Counted from the stretch's first letter, positions 1 to 8,594 are shown. The stretch: 64,000 nucleotides of DNA from Eubacteriaceae bacterium ES3 (GCA_030586155.1 CP130741.1:1668680-1732679), one strand, 5' to 3'. A program made the numbers and translations. Notes: a model not told the origin generated them from the sequence alone.

Positions 1-940
1 CATCATATACTCCTGGGAATAAGGATTCTGGTCCCCCCATGACCAGGCAGGGAATGTAATAAAGTTTTCCACATTCTTTACAAGCCCGATCTACATTCAG
101 TTTTATTTCTTCTTGGGTCCAGTTGGGTTTATCAAGTTTGCCATTATCGATATCGCCCATAAATGAAATTTTTCCACCAAATTCTTTTACTAAATCTGGC
201 ACATTATTAGTAGACATACAGCCCTGCCAGATATCCAGTCCCATCTCTATCATTGAAGGTACAAAAGTTGCTGCATAACTATCACAATGATGAACAATGA
301 CTTCAACTCCATTTTCTTTGTAATAGCCATAAATTTTTTTATATGCGGGCTCAATAAATTCAGCAAACATCTCAGGCGAAATAAACGTTGATTTTTGTGT
401 TCCCCAATCATCATGGTGAAACAATGCATCTGGATGTAAATATTTAATTGACTCTTTAGCAAAATTAATTTCGTATTCAACTAAATAATCAATTAATTCA
501 TGTAGCGCTTCAGGTTCTTCGTAGAAAGCCATTAAAGCATTTTCCATCCCCATCAGATAATGCAGTTGTTCAAATATCCCGGTAAAATAGCAAGAAGTGA
601 CAAATTTTTCACTGCGATCAATGGCGTTAGCATGTTGAATAGCTGCTTCCCAAGCCTCTTGCGGTCTCTCTAGTGAAGGCATCTTAACCTGTTCTTTCCA
701 CTTTGTAATATCTTTCAATACAATGTGTTCTTCATCATGAACTGGGAATGGACCCGGTTGTCCCTCAAGCCATTGTATAGTAACCCCCCAACCATTTTTA
801 CCTATTGAACCGGGGCCTGCAATTCCAAAATCGAGAATCGGCGCTTCCATAATTAAATCCAGAAATTCGTACTGTTTTACAAATCTATCCGGATTACCAC
901 CATTAATTGTTTCCAGTAAGTTCTGCCTAATTGATAACAT
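1..940 (-). CDS. UroD-family protein (MtaA/MtbA-like), C-terminus cut by window edge
   Basis: Reading the minus strand from ATG at 940 gives 313 residues with no stop before the window edge. A GGAGG sequence lies 5 bases upstream of the ATG. The protein has the uroporphyrinogen-decarboxylase fold pattern used in acetogens and methanogens by cobamide-dependent methyltransferases rather than for haem synthesis. It carries an H-x-C pair (His217, Cys219) and a later Cys298. These match the zinc ligands known in MtaA/MtbA-type methylcobamide methyltransferases, which true UroD enzymes lack. A role in moving methyl groups between a corrinoid protein and a carrier is therefore inferred. The substrate cannot be read, and no corrinoid protein gene is visible nearby. 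It lies downstream of the dikinase-like gene on the same strand but has its own promoter. Confidence 0.8.
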   Translation of the reverse strand, partial: MLSIRQNLLETINGGNPDRFVKQYEFLDLIMEAPILDFGIAGPGSIGKNGWGVTIQWLEGQPGPFPVHDEEHIVLKDITKWKEQVKMPSLERPQEAWEAAIQHANAIDRSEKFVTSCYFTGIFEQLHYLMGMENALMAFYEEPEALHELIDYLVEYEINFAKESIKYLHPDALFHHDDWGTQKSTFISPEMFAEFIEPAYKKIYGYYKENGVEVIVHHCDSYAATFVPSMIEMGLDIWQGCMSTNNVPDLVKEFGGKISFMGDIDNGKLDKPNWTQEEIKLNVDRACKECGKLYYIPCLVMGGPESLFPGVYD

Positions 941-992
941 CTTAGCCTCCATGTATTGGAAATTAGAATATGCGCGCATTTATTTCATTTAT

Positions 993-1021
993 AGTCTAAC
1001 ACGAATGAAAACGATGGTCAA
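993..1021 (-). promoter_or_regulatory. Promoter of the UroD-family gene
   Basis: On the minus strand TTGACC (1016-1021) is followed by 17 bases and TAGACT (993-998). The predicted start of transcription lies about 45 bases before the gene's ATG at 940. The gene upstream ends at 1075, so the UroD-family gene can be transcribed on its own. Confidence 0.5.
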
Positions 1022-1074
1022 TTTAAATTTGTATATATTTAATATTTACGAATAGATTTTTTCATAGATAAACT

Positions 1075-4000
1075 TTATTCTTCGCGAATTCCAATTGAAT
1101 AGATACCCCGATAAATATTACCTAGATTTCCATCAATTGAAATAGGTTCACAGGAACGGAAAACAAAGTCGTTAATTCGACACACATTATTTTGGTCATC
1201 TACGATAAGTCCACGACATTGAACAATACATACTTTGCCGATACTAACGGCTGTTACAGCTGCATGAGATGTTACCCCTCCTTTAGCTGTAATTAACCCA
1301 TCACAGGAAAAGATAAGCGGAATATCGTCTGGAACGGTGTCTGGTCTGATCAATATTACTGGCCTGTTACTTTTAAATGATCTGATTCTATTTATATCAT
1401 CAAGATCAAAAGCCAGATATCCGGAAAGTACTTCGTGACTCATTCCAATCCCATGCCCTACGAGTTCCATTTCTTGCGGTGATGGAATAAAGTAGCTTAC
1501 GGACTCTTTTTTTCTGATTTTCTGGTTTCTTGTTTGTAGAATATATAAATCTTTGGGATTTTCAGATTCAAAAGTAAATTCAATTTCCTGGTGAACATAA
1601 CCGTACTGATTAATTAAACGGTTTGCATACTCTGCTAGTTGTTTGAAAATTTCGGGGAATCGACTTTCAAGAGAAAAAGTCCCTTCTTTATAATGGTTTC
1701 TTTGTGCTTCACTAATTGGTAATGTACTTACCAGCCCTGAAACAACATCCTCTCCTTGAGAGCATAGCGAAAAATCACCATATAAATTTACACCAGGTTC
1801 ATCGGAAAAGGGACTGCTGGTAAAAACTACACCTGTACCAGAATTAACCGATTGATTACCCATAACCATTTGCTGAACAATTACAGCAGTTCCCCAGTCA
1901 TCTGCAATTTGCAGGTGATTGCGATAGGATTTAGCACTTTCTGAAGACCAGGATTCAAGAACGGCAGAAATTGCTTGTTTGAGTTGAATAAATGGGTCAT
2001 TTTCAAATTCAATATGATAATCGGATAATACCTGTTTATACTCGAATGCAATATTTTTCATTTGTAGTGGTGTAAAATCAATTTTCAATTGGATACCATT
2101 TTTAGTTTTATTTTCTGAAATAATATCATCAAAAATATCACGATTTAAACCAAAGGCCATGCCCCAACTTTGAAGGAAACGTCGATAACAATCCCAGGCA
2201 GTCCATTCAAACCCAGACTTTTGACTAAAAGCTAAAGCTATTTCATCATTCATCCCAACATTTAAAAATGTTTTCATGGCACCTGGTAATGAAATTGAAG
2301 AACCAGAGCGAATTGAGTAGAAAATCGGATTATTTGAACAGCCAAATTTCTTACCAGTAAAGTTTTCAATTCTAGTTAAATAATATGATAGTTGTGCATT
2401 AAAATCCTCCTGAATGATAGGATGTTTATTGATAATATCTTTGTGTCTGAAAACTTCTGTTGTCAAAACAAAACCAGCAGGCACATTAAATTTATATGAA
2501 ATCAGTTTTTTAAGAAAAAAAGCTTTTGCGCCAAGGAAAACAGGATTATCAATGTTATCTGTTTTCTCAGTTAATAAATCGAAAGAGATATCAGGATCAT
2601 ATGTCAACATACTTTTCAGGCTTTGTTCAGAATAATTTAATACTAAATGTCTTAAACTACTAATAATATCAGTTATAAAATTATCCAGGTCCTGAATCAA
2701 GAAGGCAGTTGCCAGGTTATCCCTTAAAAATCTCTCCGATTGCATATGCTTGAATCCCTTTGTTTCCGCATCTAAGTTTTCACTAATTTGAGGTATTATC
2801 ACATTAAGCGGTTTTTTGAATAAATCATAAAAGTATTCTTGAATAATTTGACGAATATCATTCGCCATGAACGAAAATAAGTTAATATACTGTTCAATCG
2901 AAAAACTTGGTGAAACAAGTCCGTATTTTAACATATCTAAATGTGAATTAAATCCTTGATTGACAATCCCATCAAGTTCAAGCCCCTCCTGAAAAAGAAG
3001 CAAAATCTGATGTATATTACGGAATGTTTTCACAGTAACATATTCAGCTTTAAATGGTTGGGTAATTTTTCGCATAAGTTTAGATACAAATTTTTCTAGA
3101 CGATATGTTAGTCCTAATGCGTCAAACTTTGCTTCGACGTACTCACCATACATTGAAGGGATATCTGCGGCTATATGACGTTTGTAGTAGATATTTTCAT
3201 TCGCTTCACTAGCTTTTTTCTCGGTTATGACAGTTTTTAAACGATGCATAATTTGATAAATAGCTTTTATAGAGCCATAATTGTCATTATCATTAAAACA
3301 TTTTTTTAACAGGTCGCGTTCTTTTACGAGATTTAAGTTATATGGATGAAGTATTTTGAAGACATCATCAGCTTCTAAAGAATATTTTTCGAGTAAATAA
3401 AAATACACATTAAATATCAGAAAAACTCGGCGATAATCCATATTTTGATCTGCTTCAAACTTGTCTGAGTTAGCAATCAAATACTCAATATTTTTAGTCA
3501 ATACTTGATTGGGATTTAAGGATAATCTTAAACATATTTTTTTTATTGCATCATGGACGCCTTTATACCATACTCCATCATTATCAAGGTTTTTATAAAT
3601 GTCCTTTGGTATTATACTTTTTAGTGGTTCTCTATTACCATCATACCAGTAATTAATTATTCTTTTCGTCAATTCTATATGCGTATTATTACTTTCAATA
3701 TGAATTTGTTTTCTTAAAAAATGTATTAGCCGGTCCTTTCGTCGTGATAACTCATCGATTTCTGTTGTTGCATCTCTTAATTCACCTTCGGCTCCGATTT
3801 CACGAAAATAAACTGGGAATATTCTTGCCAACTGTTTAATATCTCGATAAACTGGTTCAATATTGACATTTAAGAGCTTTGTAACATCTCTTTGAAAGAG
3901 GTCAGTATCGGATATAAATATTCCTCCTAATTTTAAATTAACGATCAATGCAGCTAGCAGTTCTCGCATAACTTTTGGGTCTTGTTCAATCAGTTCCATC

Positions 4001-5154
4001 CATATACGAATATTTTTAACATGGTTAAAATGTCCTAAAATTTGCCAATCTTCATTTAGAACAAGCCTTCCAGGGTATACGAAGCCTAGTTTAATTAATG
4101 ATTCCACAAAATAATTGATACTCAGGGAATCTTTTGTTTTAATAATTTCGGTCCCAAGGGTCTTAATACAGTCGAGAACCATATCACCATGCATTTCGAT
4201 GAGTGCGTTAAATTCACAAAATAGGGTATCCAAAAATGAAAATTCATCAATCGTTTCAGGTTCGTCAAATATATTTCGTAGATTGCGATTCATATCATAG
4301 ATTAGGTGATCCTTAAAGGGAATCATTCCGGGCAAGTGCAATAGATATATTAAATAATAAATGCTTTCATGATGAGATTCAAATTTATTGCTAAATCCTC
4401 TGAAATGGTTTGCTATATCATTGTAGTACCACTGAGACTTGAGCTTGGAAAAGGTGTTTGCATCACGACATTTTTGTTTAAGATGATTAAAAAAAGGCTT
4501 TCCAATTTCCCTAATTTTATTCTTATCGACATGGATAAATAAGTCCTTTTTTGTTTCAAACCATTGTTCGGCTTTGGTTGATTCTTCCCAGAAATTTATA
4601 CAACGCAATAGGATATCTTTCATAATCTGAACGATTTGGTTTGAGAATTCTTGAAAGCTACTAACTTTTTCGAAACTTATGCTTAATAAACCAGAGTTTT
4701 TAAGATATATGATTTGATAATCACTTAGATTATTTTCGAAAAGAATAATTAGTTCATTAATCGCTGCTAGCGGAACTTTCTTAAAGCCCGCAAGACGATC
4801 AATAAATCGAATATGGATTTGTATCAAATGCTCAAGTTGCTGGTCATTAAGTTTTAAACTGTAAACCTGGTTTATTATTTTAACCATAAATGTGTAGGCT
4901 TGTTCAGATTCTTCCATTTTTTCATATATCCAGCTATCATCTAAACAAATAATTTGTAATGTATTAATAACATAATTTTTATCACAATAACTGTGGTTCA
5001 ATTCAATGAGAAATTCATGGATACGATTGTAAATTCCAATATATTCTTTTGATAATTCTCCAAACCATTGTTGCCTTTCGGGAATAATAATATTTGTATC
5101 TCTAGTTTGGGACAGGTTAGCGCTTAATGCTTTAGATGAAAATTTTTTGTCCAT
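1075..5154 (-). CDS. Large dikinase-like protein (PPDK_N ATP-grasp plus phosphohistidine domain, no PEP barrel)
   Basis: A 1359-residue protein. Residues 1 to about 870 resemble nothing I recognise and look mostly helical. From about 880 it has the pyruvate phosphate dikinase/PEP synthase nucleotide-binding domain, including a YSIRSGS-type motif near 946 that ends in PGAM. A C-terminal swivelling domain has GGVTSHAAV at 1292-1300, with the phosphorylatable His at 1297. The protein ends about 60 residues after this motif, so the PEP/pyruvate TIM barrel of true PPDK and PpsA is missing. That layout recalls glucan water dikinases and rifampicin phosphotransferase, where ATP's phosphate passes through the histidine to another acceptor. 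The acceptor is unknown. IS110 copy 1 is inserted in its ribosome-binding site, leaving GAGGAG 7 bases before the ATG and separating the gene from its original upstream region. Confidence 0.75.
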   Translation of the reverse strand: MDKKFSSKALSANLSQTRDTNIIIPERQQWFGELSKEYIGIYNRIHEFLIELNHSYCDKNYVINTLQIICLDDSWIYEKMEESEQAYTFMVKIINQVYSLKLNDQQLEHLIQIHIRFIDRLAGFKKVPLAAINELIILFENNLSDYQIIYLKNSGLLSISFEKVSSFQEFSNQIVQIMKDILLRCINFWEESTKAEQWFETKKDLFIHVDKNKIREIGKPFFNHLKQKCRDANTFSKLKSQWYYNDIANHFRGFSNKFESHHESIYYLIYLLHLPGMIPFKDHLIYDMNRNLRNIFDEPETIDEFSFLDTLFCEFNALIEMHGDMVLDCIKTLGTEIIKTKDSLSINYFVESLIKLGFVYPGRLVLNEDWQILGHFNHVKNIRIWMELIEQDPKVMRELLAALIVNLKLGGIFISDTDLFQRDVTKLLNVNIEPVYRDIKQLARIFPVYFREIGAEGELRDATTEIDELSRRKDRLIHFLRKQIHIESNNTHIELTKRIINYWYDGNREPLKSIIPKDIYKNLDNDGVWYKGVHDAIKKICLRLSLNPNQVLTKNIEYLIANSDKFEADQNMDYRRVFLIFNVYFYLLEKYSLEADDVFKILHPYNLNLVKERDLLKKCFNDNDNYGSIKAIYQIMHRLKTVITEKKASEANENIYYKRHIAADIPSMYGEYVEAKFDALGLTYRLEKFVSKLMRKITQPFKAEYVTVKTFRNIHQILLLFQEGLELDGIVNQGFNSHLDMLKYGLVSPSFSIEQYINLFSFMANDIRQIIQEYFYDLFKKPLNVIIPQISENLDAETKGFKHMQSERFLRDNLATAFLIQDLDNFITDIISSLRHLVLNYSEQSLKSMLTYDPDISFDLLTEKTDNIDNPVFLGAKAFFLKKLISYKFNVPAGFVLTTEVFRHKDIINKHPIIQEDFNAQLSYYLTRIENFTGKKFGCSNNPIFYSIRSGSSISLPGAMKTFLNVGMNDEIALAFSQKSGFEWTAWDCYRRFLQSWGMAFGLNRDIFDDIISENKTKNGIQLKIDFTPLQMKNIAFEYKQVLSDYHIEFENDPFIQLKQAISAVLESWSSESAKSYRNHLQIADDWGTAVIVQQMVMGNQSVNSGTGVVFTSSPFSDEPGVNLYGDFSLCSQGEDVVSGLVSTLPISEAQRNHYKEGTFSLESRFPEIFKQLAEYANRLINQYGYVHQEIEFTFESENPKDLYILQTRNQKIRKKESVSYFIPSPQEMELVGHGIGMSHEVLSGYLAFDLDDINRIRSFKSNRPVILIRPDTVPDDIPLIFSCDGLITAKGGVTSHAAVTAVSIGKVCIVQCRGLIVDDQNNVCRINDFVFRSCEPISIDGNLGNIYRGIYSIGIREE

Positions 5155-5163
5155 AGAAATCTC

Positions 5164-5173
5164 CTCGTATTAT
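5164..5173 (+). promoter_or_regulatory. Left half of the IS110 circle-junction promoter
   Basis: TATTAT at 5168-5173 makes a -10 box only when the element ends are joined. The right end supplies TTGACT at 6733-6738. Thirteen bases to 6751 plus CTCG (5164-5167) give a 17-base spacer. Promoters formed at joined ends are known for circular IS110-family intermediates. Copy 2 has the same halves at 60975-60984 and 59410-59415. Confidence 0.65.
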
Positions 5174-5214
5174 ATAGTAGTAGTGTTTATAGTCCCTCTC
5201 CAAGGACTGTATGC

Positions 5215-5375
5215 TATACTTTTTGGAGATACTGTGGATTGGTTCTCATCTCCTACCACTAGATGGTTTTCGAAAGGCTCCAACCACAGGCTCTTTGTAT
5301 ATTTGTTAATCAGTTAGATACCGCATGACGGTTTATTTAGAACGAGGTTACAATCGCAGGGAGTACCCGTGGGTT
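5215..5375 (+). ncRNA. Predicted IS110 bridge RNA, copy 1
   Basis: The leader upstream of the transposase folds into two looped stems. The first has stem CTGTGGaTTGG (5232-5242) with CCAACCACAG (5280-5289) and an apical hairpin ACCA-CTAGA-TGGT (5255-5267). One side of its internal loop carries TCATCTCCT (5246-5254) and the other CGAAAGG (5271-5277). The second has stem TTGTA (5295-5299) with TACAA (5349-5353) and apical hairpin ACCG-CATGA-CGGT (5320-5332), with AGTTAG (5312-5317) and ACGAG (5342-5346) in the loop strands. The first loop matches the reconstructed target, the second the element's own ends. This is the architecture known for IS621-type bridge RNAs. The outer limits are approximate. 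Confidence 0.7.
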
Positions 5376-5410
5376 CCAAACAGTATTAAATTTATTCAAG
5401 GAGAACTGTT

Positions 5411-6586
5411 ATGATTTATGCAGGAATTGATGTTGCTAAAGATAAGCATGATTGCTTTATTACTAACTCAGATGGAGAGATACTCTTTAAAGCCTTTACC
5501 ATTATGAACAACCGTGATGGTTTTGATGATTTTTTTCAGAAGATTTCCTCTGTTGCAGAAGATTTAACTAAAGTAAAAGTAGGGCTGGAAGCCACAGGAC
5601 ATTACAGTTACAATCTTCTCGGTTATCTCGTTGATAAAGGTCTCGCCACCTATGTTATCAATCCGTTACATACCAATCTGTACAGAAAAAGTCTAAGCCT
5701 TAGACAGACGAAAACGGATAAGGTAGATGCCCGAACAATTGCTTCTATGATTATGTCTGATGTGAACTTAAAGTCCTACTCAGACACATCTTACCACAAT
5801 GAAGAATTGAAGTCATTAACCCGCTATCGTTTTGATAAAGTAAAGCAACGTTCGAAACTTAAACAATCTATTTCCAGACTTGTTACAATTCTTTTCCCTG
5901 AATTGGAAAAACTTGTTCCTACTCTTCATTTAACTTCTGTTTATGCATTGCTTTCTGAATTCCCGGGTGCTAGTGCTGTTGCGTCTGCTCACCTTACGCG
6001 GCTTTCCAAACTCATTGAAACAGCCTCTAAAGGTCGATATTCCAAAGATACCGCTGTTCGTTTCAGAGAAGCCGCTAGAACTTCTATTGGCTCAAATATG
6101 CCGGCTAAATCACTGGAACTAAAACACACCATTAAGCTTATTCAGGAACTTGATTGTGAAATTGATGAAATAGAATCTGAAATCAAAATCATAATTGATG
6201 AAATAAATTCTCCCATTCTTAGCATTCCTGGAATCAGTTATCGTATGGGGGCTATGATTATTGCTGAAATCGGTGATTTTAAACGCTTTGATACTCCTGA
6301 CAAAATACTTGCTTATGCTGGTCTGTCGCCATCAACTTACCAATCAGGACAACTTGATGGTGCCTATTCCCATATGGAGAAACGAGGCTCCAGATATCTT
6401 CGCTATGCATTATTTAATGCAACTAAATTTGTTTGTAACTGGGATCCAATATTTGCAGCTTATCTTGCAAAGAAACGTTCTGAAGGAAAACACTACAATG
6501 TCGCAATATCTCACGCGGCCAAAAAGCTTGTAAGAGTCATTTACCAGTTGGAAAGATCTGGGCAAACATACATTAAATCAGCTTAG
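5411..6586 (+). CDS. IS110-family transposase (DEDD/serine recombinase), copy 1
   Basis: A 391-residue protein with the two-part IS110 layout. The N-terminal RuvC-like domain starts with YAGIDVAKDKHDC, carrying the first catalytic Asp. The C-terminal Transposase_20 domain spans roughly 260-350, with the conserved SIPGIS motif and a Ser-rich SPSTYQSG stretch that holds the catalytic serine of the family. It would cut and rejoin DNA under guidance of the bridge RNA encoded just upstream. AAGGAG lies 6 bases before the ATG. The reading frame is intact and the protein is identical to that of copy 2, so the element is probably active or was until recently. In the inserted state it lacks an obvious complete promoter of its own. 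Confidence 0.95.
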   Translation: MIYAGIDVAKDKHDCFITNSDGEILFKAFTIMNNRDGFDDFFQKISSVAEDLTKVKVGLEATGHYSYNLLGYLVDKGLATYVINPLHTNLYRKSLSLRQTKTDKVDARTIASMIMSDVNLKSYSDTSYHNEELKSLTRYRFDKVKQRSKLKQSISRLVTILFPELEKLVPTLHLTSVYALLSEFPGASAVASAHLTRLSKLIETASKGRYSKDTAVRFREAARTSIGSNMPAKSLELKHTIKLIQELDCEIDEIESEIKIIIDEINSPILSIPGISYRMGAMIIAEIGDFKRFDTPDKILAYAGLSPSTYQSGQLDGAYSHMEKRGSRYLRYALFNATKFVCNWDPIFAAYLAKKRSEGKHYNVAISHAAKKLVRVIYQLERSGQTYIKSA

Positions 6587-6612
6587 ATTTTTTTAATAAA
6601 TATCTCTTTTTT

Positions 6613-6637
6613 GAGCACCTGCAAAGATGCTCTTTTT
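6613..6637 (+). terminator. Terminator of the IS110 transposase
   Basis: GAGCACCT-GCAA-AGATGCTC (one mismatch) followed by TTTTTG, 27 bases after the transposase stop. It lies inside the element and is repeated in copy 2. Confidence 0.7.
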
Positions 6638-6840
6638 GTCATGCAGTTTTCAATGTTCAGTTAACTCATTTTCAGTTCTTAACTTATCTGAACTGCATTT
6701 CTGCAATTCATTCAAATAATGTCAATTTAGACTTGACTTTTAATAGTTAGTCTTTCATATAGAATTTTCTGTGAAAAATATTTCCATTTATGACTTATAT
6801 ACCCAGAAAGAGTATTAACATAAAAAATATGATAAAATAT

Positions 6841-6869
6841 TTGAATACTACAAATAAACTCGTTATAAT
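6841..6869 (+). promoter_or_regulatory. Promoter now cut off from the 81-residue gene by IS21
   Basis: TTGAAT (6841-6846), 17 bases, then TATAAT (6864-6869). The only gene it faces, apart from the inserted IS21, is the small gene at 9494. Removing IS21 and one target duplication puts this promoter about 50 bases before that gene's ATG, with AAAGGA as ribosome-binding site. It may now drive IS21 transcription. Confidence 0.6.
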
Positions 6870-6901
6870 GAGATTATCAGTATAACTGAAATTTTGAAAA
6901 G

Positions 6902-6909
6902 GACGAGAC
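6902..6909. repeat. IS21 target-site duplication, left copy
   Basis: GACGAGAC directly abuts the left end of the IS21 element and is repeated at 9484-9491 on the right. Eight bases is within the 4-8 bp usual for the IS21 family. Confidence 0.9.
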
Positions 6910-7061
6910 TGTTTAGTGTAAGCTATAAATACAGAAAGTTGCAAAAGCAAAATCCAGAGTATTGCAAGCTGCAAAATCCAGAATAATGCAAAAATCCATT
7001 GCGGGCAAAACTCAAATCAAATATCCTTGTATCTGACCAAAGAACAAGGAGGAAATGGAGA

Positions 7062-8594
7062 ATGCTCACAATGGATCAAATACATGATATCAGATTTCGG
7101 TTTTATGAGAAAGGGGAAAATATTTCACAAATCGCTGAAGCACTGCACATGGACTGGCGGACTGTCCGCAAATATATTGATCAGACGGATTTCAACGAAC
7201 CGGCACCCAGGCCGGCAGTTGAAAAAAAATTCTGTCCCAAGTTAGAACCTTATAAAGCGATCATCGATGAATGGCTGCTCAATGACAAATCTGCTCCCAG
7301 AAAACAGCGTCATACCGCCAAACGGGTGTTTGAACGTCTGCAGAAAGAAACACCCGGTTTTGACTGTTCCTATCGGACCGTTGCCAGTTATTATGCAGAA
7401 AAACACAAAGAAATTTTTAAACAGAACCCAAAAGCATTTCTGCCACTGGTACATCAACCAGGCGAAGCGCAGGTCGATTTTGGCACTGCTGAATTTTATG
7501 AAAATGGCCGCAAGCTGACCGGAAAATACCTGGAGGTCTCTTTTCCGTACAGCAACAAAGGTTATCTTCAGCTGTTCTACGGCGAAAACATGGAATGCCT
7601 GCTGGAAGGACTTGATGCCATCTTTCGGCATATCGGGTGTGTTCCGGCTGAACTCTGGTTTGACAACACAAAAGTTATTGTTACGGACATTATCCGTGGC
7701 GGTGGGCGTAAACTCACCGAAAAATTCGAGCGTTTCCGGGAACATTACGGTTTCAAGGCAGTCTTCATGAATCCAAACGAAGGCCATGAAAAAGGCAATG
7801 TTGAGAACAAGGTCGGCTATCAGCGCCGTAACTTTCTGGTGCCGGTTCCGCACTTTCTGTCACTGCCGGATTATAATCGTGGTTTGTTTAATCAATGCGA
7901 GGAGGATGCACAGCGGGATCATTACCGGTACGATGAGACGATTGAATCGCGTTTTCAGGCTGATCTGAAGGCATCGCGCGAATTGCCGTCTGTTCCTTTT
8001 AATCTTAATGGGCATAAGACCCTGAAAGCCGACAAATGGGCAAAGGTTTATCTGAATAAAGGCAGGCATGCCTATTCAGTGGCCCCTAAATATGCCCAGT
8101 GTTCGGTTCATCTGGTACTGACGTCAGCTGCTGTTATCATTCAGGATGAAAACTTTAGAGAAATCGTCCGCCATCGACGATTATACGGTGACAGCAAACA
8201 GGAACAGATGGACTGGCTGCCCTATCTGAAGCAGTTATCTCAGCGACCACGAGCGGTCAAATATTCGGGAATTTATGAAATGATGCCCGAAACCATGCGG
8301 TCTTTTTTGGCCTCCTGCTCAGACAGTGAAACCGCTCAGGTCATCAGACTGCTTTCAGAACTGACCAATCGATCCGGTTTTGAGAGCGCTCTGAATACAG
8401 TCGATCATGCCATTGCCTGTCAGGTAAAGGATGCTGACAGTCTTGCAAGTCTCTACCGGAGGCTGTATGCCGATGTTCCTGAACTTCCGGCCATGAATCT
8501 GCAGCCCGGAATTCCTCAAATGCAGCCGCTGATGCCGAATCTGGATGCTTATGACCGGCTACTTAATCAGAAGGAGGTTAGCCCCCATGCTTGA
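7062..8594 (+). CDS. istA: IS21-family transposase IstA
   Basis: A 510-residue DDE transposase. An N-terminal helix-turn-helix (about 15-45) binds the element ends. The catalytic triad lies in the motifs VDFG (first Asp), WFDNTK (second Asp) and GNVENKVG (Glu). I start it at ATG 7062 because AAGGAGG lies 10-16 bases upstream. The longer frame from 6999 has no ribosome-binding site and would add residues absent from the family. Its end overlaps the istB start by 8 bases, so the two are translationally coupled. IstA joins the DNA ends to the target, with IstB choosing and bending the target. Confidence 0.93.
   Translation: MLTMDQIHDIRFRFYEKGENISQIAEALHMDWRTVRKYIDQTDFNEPAPRPAVEKKFCPKLEPYKAIIDEWLLNDKSAPRKQRHTAKRVFERLQKETPGFDCSYRTVASYYAEKHKEIFKQNPKAFLPLVHQPGEAQVDFGTAEFYENGRKLTGKYLEVSFPYSNKGYLQLFYGENMECLLEGLDAIFRHIGCVPAELWFDNTKVIVTDIIRGGGRKLTEKFERFREHYGFKAVFMNPNEGHEKGNVENKVGYQRRNFLVPVPHFLSLPDYNRGLFNQCEEDAQRDHYRYDETIESRFQADLKASRELPSVPFNLNGHKTLKADKWAKVYLNKGRHAYSVAPKYAQCSVHLVLTSAAVIIQDENFREIVRHRRLYGDSKQEQMDWLPYLKQLSQRPRAVKYSGIYEMMPETMRSFLASCSDSETAQVIRLLSELTNRSGFESALNTVDHAIACQVKDADSLASLYRRLYADVPELPAMNLQPGIPQMQPLMPNLDAYDRLLNQKEVSPHA

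Larger units (their letters stand above)
5162..6757 (+). mobile_element. IS110-group insertion sequence, copy 1
   Basis: A 1596-base stretch repeated in reverse complement at 59391-60986. The copies diverge exactly outside these limits. Shared sequence includes 8 bases that reconstruct the target, so the element itself is 1588 bases (5164-6751) with a CT dinucleotide at each junction. There is no target duplication and there are no long terminal inverted repeats, as expected for IS110. It has a 250-base non-coding left end, one DEDD transposase gene and a 170-base right end. It is inserted in the Shine-Dalgarno of the dikinase-like gene, with its transposase pointing away from that gene. Confidence 0.93.

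Noticed and set aside
6641-6698. ATGCAGTT and AACTGCAT inverted repeat in the IS110 right end
   Set aside because: Eight bases 42 apart inside the element, not at its ends. IS110 elements do not need such repeats, and no role could be supported.
7242-7853. A 203-codon minus-strand frame inside istA
   Set aside because: It mirrors the G+C-richer istA coding strand; no ribosome-binding site and no recognisable motif.
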